From positions 1-8,516 of the forward strand of contig CADAXH010000050.1 in NCBI GenBank assembly GCA_902791785.1: a stretch of 8,516 bases of DNA, in the 5' to 3' direction. The DNA is from an uncultured Ruminococcus sp. (GTDB taxonomy: Bacteria > Bacillota > Clostridia > Oscillospirales > CAG-272). Shown one piece after another: positions 1 through 5,406 of this stretch. How positions within the stretch are numbered: position 1 is the first letter of the stretch; every line of letters begins with the position of its first letter. Under the pieces are notes generated by a model that searched no databases, was not told where the DNA came from, and saw only the letters and a list, made by a program, of their open reading frames with translations. The position numbers and the translations under genes are program-made.

Positions 1-519
1 AGGAGCAGGATCAGCAACAAAATATGTAATAATGCCAAATCACTTACACTTACCATTGTGAATCCATCTTCACCGGACTTCACGACCGGATAAGACTCAG
101 CCAAATTCATGTCTTGAGGAGCAGTCAGAGAAACCTTAAATGTAAAGGACTCGCTTGTACTGCTGCCTTCTGTGACGGTTTTAGAGACCTGAAGGTCACC
201 GACATTTATATTGTTCGTAAAGGTTGCTGTAGCTGTTGCCGCTACATCATCTCCTTTAGCAACCGTTACAATAACATAAGCATCATCTACGCTGCTGCTT
301 CCGGAGCCAGCCCTGCCACCTGAAGCACCAATCAAGCTTGCTCCATTTTCCGGCTTCGTTTCAACAATCTTGTAATCACCTACCGGAAGATTATTTACTC
401 CAATATAACGTTCAACAGACCCATCAACGCCACTTTCTACATCCTGATCATCTGTCGGAGTATATCCTGTTATTTCTCCGTTTTCAAATGTGATTGTTAT
501 AGTCTTAATCGGAGAAGTT
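1..519 (-). pseudogene. Fragment of a Cna-B/DUF5979-like cell-surface (pilin/adhesin-type) protein, no start, frameshifted
   Basis: Reading leftward from about 519, one frame stays open and encodes a Thr/Ser/Val-rich beta-strand protein. It contains NNLPVGDYKIVET, the typical end of a Cna-B/SpaA-type Ig-like domain (LPxGxYxIxE), then TATATFTNNINVGDLQVSKT, a usual junction into the next DUF5979/pilin-isopeptide repeat, then ESFTFKVSL. In this family a Lys-Asn isopeptide bond forms next to a Glu; the E of IVET, the N of FTNN and the K of VSKT are plausible such residues. Such proteins are exported and usually wall-anchored. There is no start codon: the frame meets a TGA at 534-536, and the sequence just right of the fragment belongs to another gene. 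Near 34-40 the good frame is lost. Adding one G there restores GIITYFVADPAP, which fits the family, so a one-base deletion or sequencing error is likely. The C-terminus lies outside the window. Family call fairly sure; exact domain name less so. Confidence 0.7.
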
Positions 520-834
520 TTCCAAGTCTCTTTTCAAGCTCGGGTCTGAATTTTGATTCCAGTATTGCATTTTCGAACTGCTGTGTCTTTTCTGAGAAAT
601 AAGGCATATTCTCGTCGTAGAAGTCCTGCTCTTTGGAATAAAATTCGTCTTTTGTATTGATGGAGTATCTTATTGAGGCAACAGTGTACATTGCAGCAGA
701 ATGCTTTGTAACATTGGCACTGCATACTGCTCGTCAGCACTTGATGCATTTGAGAATTTTCTTGTCAGTTCATCGATGTTGTCCATGACCTGCTTCATAT
801 CAGGTCTTTCGTATGGTATTTCTGAAAATTTCAT
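497..834 (-). pseudogene. N-terminal fragment of an M3-family oligoendopeptidase (PepF-like), frameshifted and truncated
   Basis: From an ATG at 832-834, preceded by AAGGAAAGGA, the reading is MKFSEIPYERPDMKQVMDN and onward to SSADEQYA. This is the typical start of Clostridia M3-family oligoendopeptidases. That frame then stops at a TAA after LLPQ. A different frame takes over near 720 with NVTKHSAAMYTVASIRYSIN and continues to FRPELEKRLGKLL, again typical of the M3 N-terminal helical region. The switch fits a one-base deletion. Recognisable sequence ends at about 510, and the frame then runs into an unrelated surface-protein fragment and stops at 497-499. Only about 110 of the roughly 550-600 family residues remain. 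The zinc-binding HExxH catalytic region of the C-terminal half is absent, so no active peptidase can be made. The intact gene would be a cytoplasmic zinc oligopeptidase, co-transcribed with the SPFH gene 20 bases upstream. Family identity is from recognition of the N-terminus, without a search. Confidence 0.75.
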
Positions 835-854
835 ATAATATTCCTTTCCTTGTA

Positions 855-1907
855 TTATTCTTTCGGATTGCTGTTGAGGATTATGTTTGCAACTCCTTCG
901 CTGCCTACATATGTTTCAGGATATTTGCCGTCCCACTGCTGAATGAGATAGTATCTGAGAAGTTCTTCAGTCAATTCCTCTGAAATTGCTTTGTTCTTGG
1001 CTGCTTCTTTTTCGCCGGCATATTCAGTTGCGTCAGCCTGGAGTTTTGCAACTTCAAGGTTTGCCTGAGCCTGGATTTTTGCTACTTCAGCTTCTGCCTG
1101 AGCTTTGATCTGAGCTACTTCTGCTGATGCGGATGCTTCAATTTTAGCTCTTTCTGCAGCCTGCTGAGCTTCCATTGTTTTCTGTTCCTGTTCAGTTGTT
1201 GCTTTGAGCTTGTTCTGAACTGCAACCTGTTTTGCTTCAACTGCATTTGTGAATTCGTCTGTGAAATCCATGTCCTCAATAGCTGTTGAAACTACTTCAA
1301 TGTTGTATTTTTCAAGCTGAGAACCGAGAAGTGTCTCAATTTCGGATGCGAGCGAGTCACGGTTTCCTACAAGATTTTCAGCAGTGTAGTGAGCCATGAT
1401 TGTCTTTACTGATTCTGCAACATTGGGTGTAATGACTGTGTCGTAATAGTCTTTTCCCACTGTCTTGTAGATTTCCTGTGCATTAGCTTTGTTTATCTGA
1501 TAGTTCATTGTGTATACACATGAAACTTCCTGGATGTCAGAAGAGAAGCATTCAAGTTTGACTGTTGCTTTCTGAACACGGTTGTCCATCTGAACAACTG
1601 TCTGCCAGGGTGCCTTGATGTGGATTCCGGCATCGAGTGTGTAATTTTCAACTTTACCGAATATTGTTACTACGCCTGTGTGACCGGTTTCAATTGAAGC
1701 ATAGCATGCAGATGCTGTTGCAACTACAAAAATAATTATTCCGACGACAATCGGGATCCATGAGAATTTTGCGTAAGGTTTTGTTTCGGATTCTGTGTAT
1801 GTACCTGATCCGTTTTTTGCGTATGAAGATTTTTTCATTTTCTTGAGATTAAGAGCTACTATCACTCCTGCTGCAAGAGCGACGATTCCTATAATAAACA
1901 TTGACAT
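855..1907 (-). CDS. SPFH/prohibitin-family membrane protein with two N-terminal membrane segments
   Basis: This 350-residue protein belongs to the SPFH (stomatin/prohibitin/flotillin/HflK-C) superfamily, whose members build oligomeric scaffolds on membranes and often influence membrane proteases or lipid microdomains. Residues 3-20 and 51-70 are hydrophobic membrane segments joined by a basic, Ser/Gly-rich loop. The SPFH domain follows from about 71 (IETGHTGVVTIFGKVENYTL, then GIHIKAPW) to about 225. An Ala/Glu/Gln/Lys-rich coiled coil spans about 222-310 and contains three 11-residue repeats. A prohibitin-like tail ends in LLRYYLIQQWDGKYPET. The ATG is preceded by AAGGAGGG at seven bases and by a near-consensus promoter, so the start is secure. 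The broken M3-peptidase gene lies just downstream, probably on the same transcript. No NfeD-type partner is visible. Most SPFH proteins have one membrane anchor, so the extra N-terminal segment is somewhat unusual. The family call is firm; the cellular role is not known. Confidence 0.93.
   Translation of the reverse strand: MSMFIIGIVALAAGVIVALNLKKMKKSSYAKNGSGTYTESETKPYAKFSWIPIVVGIIIFVVATASACYASIETGHTGVVTIFGKVENYTLDAGIHIKAPWQTVVQMDNRVQKATVKLECFSSDIQEVSCVYTMNYQINKANAQEIYKTVGKDYYDTVITPNVAESVKTIMAHYTAENLVGNRDSLASEIETLLGSQLEKYNIEVVSTAIEDMDFTDEFTNAVEAKQVAVQNKLKATTEQEQKTMEAQQAAERAKIEASASAEVAQIKAQAEAEVAKIQAQANLEVAKLQADATEYAGEKEAAKNKAISEELTEELLRYYLIQQWDGKYPETYVGSEGVANIILNSNPKE
1026..1124 (-). repeat. 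Three tandem 33-bp units encoding 11-residue coiled-coil repeats
   Basis: Residues 262-294 of the SPFH protein read AEVAQIKAQAE, AEVAKIQAQAN and LEVAKLQADAT. These are three consecutive 11-residue (hendecad) units, the spacing expected for a slightly right-handed coiled coil. The DNA units are similar but not identical, so the periodicity appears to be held at protein level and is not a recent slippage array. It probably forms the helical stalk through which SPFH subunits assemble. Confidence 0.85.
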
Positions 1908-1914
1908 ATTTTTA

Positions 1915-1922
1915 CCCTCCTT
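1915..1922 (-). promoter_or_regulatory. Ribosome binding site of the SPFH gene
   Basis: AAGGAGGG on the minus strand lies seven bases before the ATG at 1905-1907. It is near-perfect and fixes the start of the SPFH protein, which begins with its first membrane segment. Confidence 0.9.
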
Positions 1923-1945
1923 ATGTCACATTATTTTCACCATAT

Positions 1946-1974
1946 ATTTTAGTAATACTGCATATTTTTGTCAA
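1946..1974 (-). promoter_or_regulatory. Sigma-A-type promoter of the SPFH/peptidase transcript
   Basis: On the minus strand a perfect TTGACA -35 box (1969-1974) is followed after exactly 17 bases by TAAAAT (1946-1951), five of six matches to TATAAT. Transcription would begin around 1938-1940, giving a leader of about 32 bases that includes the ribosome binding site at 1915-1922. The fit and placement make this a strong prediction, though it is not experimentally shown. Confidence 0.8.
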
Positions 1975-2004
1975 TTGAAATCGGTTGCAATCGTACGATT
2001 TCAA
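1975..2004. promoter_or_regulatory. 9-bp inverted repeat, possible operator in the divergent intergenic region
   Basis: TTGAAATCG (1975-1983) and CGATTTCAA (1996-2004) are perfect reverse complements separated by 12 bases. The gap and right arm also contain AATCGTACGATT (1989-2000), itself a perfect 12-base palindrome. The outer repeat ends directly beside the minus-strand -35 box and lies about 25 bases before the rightward -35 box, so a bound regulator could affect both transcripts. No regulator gene is visible in the window. A transcribed role is less likely because the repeat lies upstream of both predicted transcription starts. Confidence 0.5.
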
Positions 2005-2028
2005 GCACTTCTGAGAGGGTCTCAATAC

Positions 2029-2057
2029 TTGATATTTCATATGTATTATGCTAATAT
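2029..2057 (+). promoter_or_regulatory. Probable promoter of the rightward HAD/lipid kinase/ABC operon
   Basis: TTGATA (2029-2034) matches five of six -35 positions. After 17 bases comes TAATAT (2052-2057), four of six matches to the -10 box, preceded by TG one base upstream as in extended -10 promoters. Transcription would start around 2064, leaving a leader of about 57 bases before the ATG at 2121. It is the only good promoter candidate I see before the operon, but it is weaker than the leftward one. Confidence 0.55.
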
Positions 2058-2066
2058 TTTATGTAC

Positions 2067-2082
2067 GCGCGATTACTCGCGC
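2067..2082 (+). promoter_or_regulatory. Short GC-only hairpin in the operon leader
   Basis: GCGCGA (2067-2072), loop TTAC, and TCGCGC (2077-2082) can form a six-pair stem with a four-base loop at the very 5' end of the predicted rightward transcript. There is no following U-run, so it does not look like a terminator. It could stabilise the mRNA 5' end or tune initiation. It stands out because the surrounding 60 bases are AT-rich. Confidence 0.4.
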
Positions 2083-2120
2083 ATAGAAAGGCGTTCGACA
2101 AAAAGGTCGACAACACATAT

Positions 2121-2792
2121 ATGACTAATTTCAAGTGCCTTGTGCTCGACCATGACGACACGTCGGTCAAAAGCACACCGGAGATTCATTACCCTTCATT
2201 TGTCAATACTCTGAAAGTGTTGCGTCCCGGCGTTACAGTCGATCTGGATGAATTCATACAATACAATTTTTCAAAAGGTTTTTTCGATACATGCAAAGTT
2301 GTATACGGCATGACTGACGAAGAAATGGAATTTGAAAAAACAACCTGGGAAAAATTTGTTGCAGAGCACATCCCGGATTTTTATGAGGGAATTCCGGAGA
2401 TTATTAAAAGGCAGAAGGACGAAGGCGGAATTGAATGTGTGGTATCACATTCGTTTGACAACATAATCTTAAGGGACTACAGGGCTGAAAACGTTCCCGA
2501 GCCTGACATTATCTACGGATGGGATTCAGACAACAGCAAAAACAAGCCGAGTCCCTACCCGATACTGGATCTGATCAGAAGGACGGGACTGAAGAAAGAA
2601 GACATTATAGTCGTGGACGATCTGAAGCCCGGTCTTGACATGGCAAGGGCAGCCGGAGTGAAATTCGGCTATTCAGGGTGGTCGTCACTCAGGATTCCTG
2701 ACATTGAAGAATACATGAGAAAGAATGCGGACTATTTCTTTGAGACTCCGAAGGAACTCTATGATCTTCTTTTTTCTGAACAGGAGAGGTAA
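2121..2792 (+). CDS. HAD-superfamily hydrolase (phosphoglycolate phosphatase / beta-phosphoglucomutase-like)
   Basis: With the start at 2121 this is a 223-residue HAD hydrolase, a usual length for the subfamily with an alpha-helical cap. Motif I is LVLDHDDT, with the nucleophile Asp10, acid/base Asp12 and Thr14. Motif II is Ser109 in VVSHS, motif III is Lys142 in NKPSP, and motif IV is the Asp166-Asp167 pair in IIVVDD. All four motifs are present, so it should be an active Mg-dependent phosphatase or phosphomutase; the substrate cannot be read from sequence. An in-frame ATG at 2061 would add 20 basic residues before the first beta-strand and lies at or before the predicted transcription start, so I chose 2121. 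The ribosome binding site is weak (AAGG at 2103-2106). The end of the gene contains the ribosome binding site of the lipid kinase, five bases downstream, so expression of the two is probably coupled. Confidence 0.88.
   Translation: MTNFKCLVLDHDDTSVKSTPEIHYPSFVNTLKVLRPGVTVDLDEFIQYNFSKGFFDTCKVVYGMTDEEMEFEKTTWEKFVAEHIPDFYEGIPEIIKRQKDEGGIECVVSHSFDNIILRDYRAENVPEPDIIYGWDSDNSKNKPSPYPILDLIRRTGLKKEDIIVVDDLKPGLDMARAAGVKFGYSGWSSLRIPDIEEYMRKNADYFFETPKELYDLLFSEQER
2782..2789 (+). promoter_or_regulatory. Ribosome binding site that supports a TTG start
   Basis: AGGAGAGG lies inside the last codons of the HAD gene, eight bases before the TTG at 2798-2800. No ATG is placed suitably, and the lipid kinase homology (LLLIINPNSG) begins four residues after the TTG, so this site fixes the start. 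Confidence 0.8.
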
Positions 2793-2797
2793 AGAAT

Positions 2798-3700
2798 TTG
2801 GACAATAAACTATTGCTGATAATCAACCCGAATTCGGGAGACGGAGACGCCAAGCACTGGATGTTCGACATGGTGTCTGCTTTTTCCGAAAAGTACAGGT
2901 ACATAACCACTTACCTTTCAAAGGGAAGAGGAGACATAATCAGTACTTTGTGCGAATGTTCGAGTGAATACGATGCCGTGGTATGCTGCGGAGGAGACGG
3001 AACACTTCACGAAGTGCTCAACGGTCTTGTAAGGAGCGGCCGTGACATTCCGATCGGATATATTCCGACGGGAACCATCAACGACTTTGCTTTTTCTCAC
3101 GGTATTCCTTTAAATGCGGTTCAATGCATTGAAAACATCAAAAACGGAAAAGCATCTAAATATGACTACGGAATGATTGAAGACAAGGCCTTCACATATG
3201 TCGCCGCATTCGGATCATTCATTGACGTCTGCTACAAGACTTCCCAGGACGCAAAGGCAATGTTCGGAATTGTCGCCTACGTCACCGAAGCAATCAAGAA
3301 ACTCTCGTCGCTCAAGTCATACAAAGTAAAAGTGCAGACGGAGAGCGAGACGCTTGAAGAAGAACTTGTCTGCGGACTTGTGAGCAATTCAAAGTCGATT
3401 GCGGGAATAAAAATATTCAGGAACAGCGATCCGAATCTTCTGAGAGACGGTATGATGGACGTGACCCTGATAAAGTATCCGAAAAGCATAGCCGAGTTCG
3501 GAGAAGCGGTTACGGCATTCATTGCTTCAGCTGAAAGCCCGCTCATATACCGGACAAAAGCAAAAAACGTCACTTTCAGTTTTGAAGGAGATGTTCCGGA
3601 GTGGACAACGGACGGAGAATTCGGAGGAAGTGCTCAGAAAATGGATTTGCATATAGTGCCTCAGGGCATCAGTCTAATAGAAAACAATCCTGACAAATAG
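2798..3700 (+). CDS. Diacylglycerol kinase-like lipid kinase (YegS/BmrU/DgkB family)
   Basis: This 300-residue protein has the hallmarks of the soluble DAGK-catalytic-domain family, which phosphorylates diacylglycerol or related lipids with ATP at the inner face of the membrane. The N-terminal motif IINPNSGDG (8-16), the nucleotide-binding GGDGTLHEVLNGL (65-77) and PTGTINDFA (90-98) are all present. The C-terminal beta domain carries LLRDGMMDVTLIK (214-226) and TDGE (271-274), also conserved. Length matches the family. It starts with TTG, supported by AGGAGAGG eight bases upstream. It follows the HAD gene by five bases and precedes the ABC ATPase by ten, so it is co-transcribed with both. In Gram-positive bacteria such kinases return diacylglycerol released by lipoteichoic acid synthesis to phosphatidate. 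Whether this one does so, or acts on another lipid, cannot be told. Family assignment is firm. Confidence 0.92.
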   Translation: MDNKLLLIINPNSGDGDAKHWMFDMVSAFSEKYRYITTYLSKGRGDIISTLCECSSEYDAVVCCGGDGTLHEVLNGLVRSGRDIPIGYIPTGTINDFAFSHGIPLNAVQCIENIKNGKASKYDYGMIEDKAFTYVAAFGSFIDVCYKTSQDAKAMFGIVAYVTEAIKKLSSLKSYKVKVQTESETLEEELVCGLVSNSKSIAGIKIFRNSDPNLLRDGMMDVTLIKYPKSIAEFGEAVTAFIASAESPLIYRTKAKNVTFSFEGDVPEWTTDGEFGGSAQKMDLHIVPQGISLIENNPDK

Positions 3701-3710
3701 GAGGACACAC

Positions 3711-4676
3711 ATGATAAAAGTTACTAATTTGACTAAGAAGTATGGTGAAAGATACGCAATCAACAACATCAGCTTTGAAGTCAATGACGGAGAGGTTGTA
3801 GGATTTCTCGGACCGAATGGCGCCGGAAAAACAACAACAATGAACATAATTACGGGGTATATATCCAGCACATCGGGAACAGCCGAGATTGACGGATACG
3901 ACATACTCGAGAATCCTACAGAAGCAAAGAAACAGATAGGATATCTTCCTGAATTTCCTCCTCTGTACCTTGAAATGACGGTAAATGAGTATCTCGGATT
4001 CATTTTCGACCTGAAAAAATGCACCCTGAAAAAGAAAGATCATATTGATGAAATATGCAGAGTGGTCAAGATAACGGATGCACAGAAGAGACTCATCAAG
4101 AACCTGTCAAAAGGATACAGACAGAGAGTCGGAATAGCAGGAGCTCTTGTAGGAAACCCGAAAGTAGTAATTTTCGACGAACCTACAAACGGACTTGACC
4201 CAAGACAGATTATAGACATAAGGAACCTGATTAAAAAACTCGGAGAAGACCACACAGTCATTCTGAGCACACATATTCTTTCGGAAGTCAAGACGATCTG
4301 CGACAGAATCATCATAATTAACGAAGGAAAGATCGTTGCAGACACAAAGACATCAAACCTTGAAGCAGAGATCAAAGGAAACAGAAGACTTGAAATCAAA
4401 GTTGACGGTCCCGAGTCACAGGTTCTCTCGACACTCAAGAAAATCCCCGGTGTCTCATATGTCGCAATTGAGGCTACATACGGAAACGGAGTATCTTCTT
4501 TCTTGGTTGAGAGCCAGAACGACGCCGATGTCAGAAAGCCTGTGTTCTACGCAATGGCAAAAGGCGGATGGCCTATCATTTCAATGGATTATCTGAGTGG
4601 AAACATAGAAGACATCTTCATTTCAGTTGTCGAAGAAGACGAAGAGAAGAAAGCGCATGAAGGTAAGGAGGAGTAA
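3711..4676 (+). CDS. ABC transporter ATP-binding protein, GldA-like
   Basis: This 321-residue ATPase powers the transporter encoded by the next genes. Walker A is GPNGAGKT (34-41), the ABC signature is NLSKGYRQRVG (131-141), Walker B is VVIFDEP (152-158), the D-loop is GLDP (161-164) and the switch His is H188 in STHIL. The Q-loop region reads IGYLPEFPPLYLEMTVNEYL (77-96), closely resembling GldA-type ATPases, with Glu81 where classical ABC proteins have Gln. Residues from about 225 form the C-terminal accessory domain of this subfamily, ending in a charged Glu/Lys tail. AGGAGG (3699-3704) overlaps the lipid kinase stop and lies six bases before the ATG. The stop is two bases before the permease ATG, and the permease ribosome binding site lies in the last codons. 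It is most likely a cytoplasmic subunit paired with the permease; the substrate is unknown. Confidence 0.95.
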   Translation: MIKVTNLTKKYGERYAINNISFEVNDGEVVGFLGPNGAGKTTTMNIITGYISSTSGTAEIDGYDILENPTEAKKQIGYLPEFPPLYLEMTVNEYLGFIFDLKKCTLKKKDHIDEICRVVKITDAQKRLIKNLSKGYRQRVGIAGALVGNPKVVIFDEPTNGLDPRQIIDIRNLIKKLGEDHTVILSTHILSEVKTICDRIIIINEGKIVADTKTSNLEAEIKGNRRLEIKVDGPESQVLSTLKKIPGVSYVAIEATYGNGVSSFLVESQNDADVRKPVFYAMAKGGWPIISMDYLSGNIEDIFISVVEEDEEKKAHEGKEE

Positions 4677-4678
4677 AT

Positions 4679-5389
4679 ATGTGGGCAGTATATAAGCGCG
4701 AAATGCGTTCATATTTCACATCACTTGTCGGATACATATATTACGCAATATTCTTCCTTGTAAGCGCATTCCTGTTCATGCAGAATACGGTACAGGCCGG
4801 AGACAAGGCAAACGTATCCAACTATTTCACAATCATTCTGTATTTATTCATAGTCACAATTCCTCTGATTACGATGAAACTCGTTTCAGAAGAACTGAAA
4901 CTCAAGACAGATCAACTGCTTATAACATCTGCTCCGAGCATTTTCGGTGTAATATTCGGCAAATTCCTGGCTGCATTCACACTTTTCGGATCAAGTTTCA
5001 TTGTATCCAGCCTGATTTACTACATTCCTCTGAAGATGTACGGAACTCCGAACGGAGCAAAATATTTTGCATCCGTATTTGCAGTTCTGCTCTGCGGAAT
5101 GGCATTCATTTCAATAGGCATTTTCATTTCATCACTGACAGAGAACCAGTTCATTGCAGCTCTCGGAACGATAGTTGTAATAGTAATACTGCTTCTTATA
5201 GGAAACGTGAGCCAGTATATAAACAGCGAGTTCTTAAGAACAATACTGTCCAACATTTCATTCTCTTCAAGGTATTCTAACTTTGCAAACGGAATAATGG
5301 ACTACGGTTCACTCTTCTATTTCCTGTCAATTTCAGCACTCTTCATGTTCCTTTCAACCAAAGTGTTCGAAAGACGCAGATGGATGTAA
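4679..5389 (+). CDS. ABC-2-type permease, GldF-like
   Basis: This is a 236-residue integral membrane protein with about six hydrophobic segments (roughly 17-35, 51-67, 93-114, 128-150, 157-175 and 210-228). The first cytoplasmic loop, ITMKLVSEELKLKTDQLL followed by TSAPS (64-86), matches the conserved region of GldF-like ABC-2 permeases where the ATPase couples (family pattern: SEExxxGTxELLLTSP). It ends in an Arg-rich ERRRWM tail, also common in this subfamily. The start is secure: AAGGAGGAG at 4665-4673 is five bases before the ATG. It sits between its ATPase and the GldG-like protein, the usual order of this module. The short length suggests it works as a homodimer with two ATPase subunits, unless another permease lies beyond the window. 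Confidence 0.92.
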   Translation: MWAVYKREMRSYFTSLVGYIYYAIFFLVSAFLFMQNTVQAGDKANVSNYFTIILYLFIVTIPLITMKLVSEELKLKTDQLLITSAPSIFGVIFGKFLAAFTLFGSSFIVSSLIYYIPLKMYGTPNGAKYFASVFAVLLCGMAFISIGIFISSLTENQFIAALGTIVVIVILLLIGNVSQYINSEFLRTILSNISFSSRYSNFANGIMDYGSLFYFLSISALFMFLSTKVFERRRWM

Positions 5390-5392
5390 GAT

Positions 5393-5398
5393 AGGAGG
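5393..5398 (+). promoter_or_regulatory. Ribosome binding site that sets the GldG-like start at 5407
   Basis: AGGAGG ends on base 5398 and lies eight bases before ATG 5407. An in-frame GTG at 5398-5400 overlaps this site, so it cannot serve as its start codon. The protein therefore begins MDNNMENK, three residues shorter than the longest reading. Confidence 0.85.
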
Positions 5399-5406
5399 TG
5401 AAGATT

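Noticed and set aside
114..323. Plus-strand 69-codon open frame
   Set aside because: It is antisense to the surface-protein fragment, whose Cna-B-type motifs read on the minus strand; its Cys-rich composition and lack of a ribosome binding site fit a shadow frame.
700..740. Programmed ribosomal frameshift in the peptidase gene
   Set aside because: There is no slippery heptamer at the transition, and the gene is truncated anyway, so mutation or sequencing error is simpler.
2012..2024. TGAGA-GGG-TCTCA dyad as an operator or terminator
   Set aside because: A five-base arm with a three-base gap is common by chance, and there is no U-run; it is noted only as weak structure within the divergent region.
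2061..2120. Upstream in-frame ATG extending the HAD protein by 20 residues
   Set aside because: It sits just after the -10 box at or before the expected transcription start, has no ribosome binding site, includes a hairpin, and adds basic residues before the first core strand; the family starts at the position chosen.
3669..4043. Two overlapping minus-strand open frames of 116-124 codons opposite the ABC ATPase start
   Set aside because: They lie wholly opposite genes with intact motifs, lack ribosome binding sites, and have Cys/Phe/Ser-rich compositions typical of antisense reading.
5398..5406. GTG start adding three residues to the GldG-like protein
   Set aside because: The GTG overlaps the AGGAGG ribosome binding site that fits the ATG at 5407.
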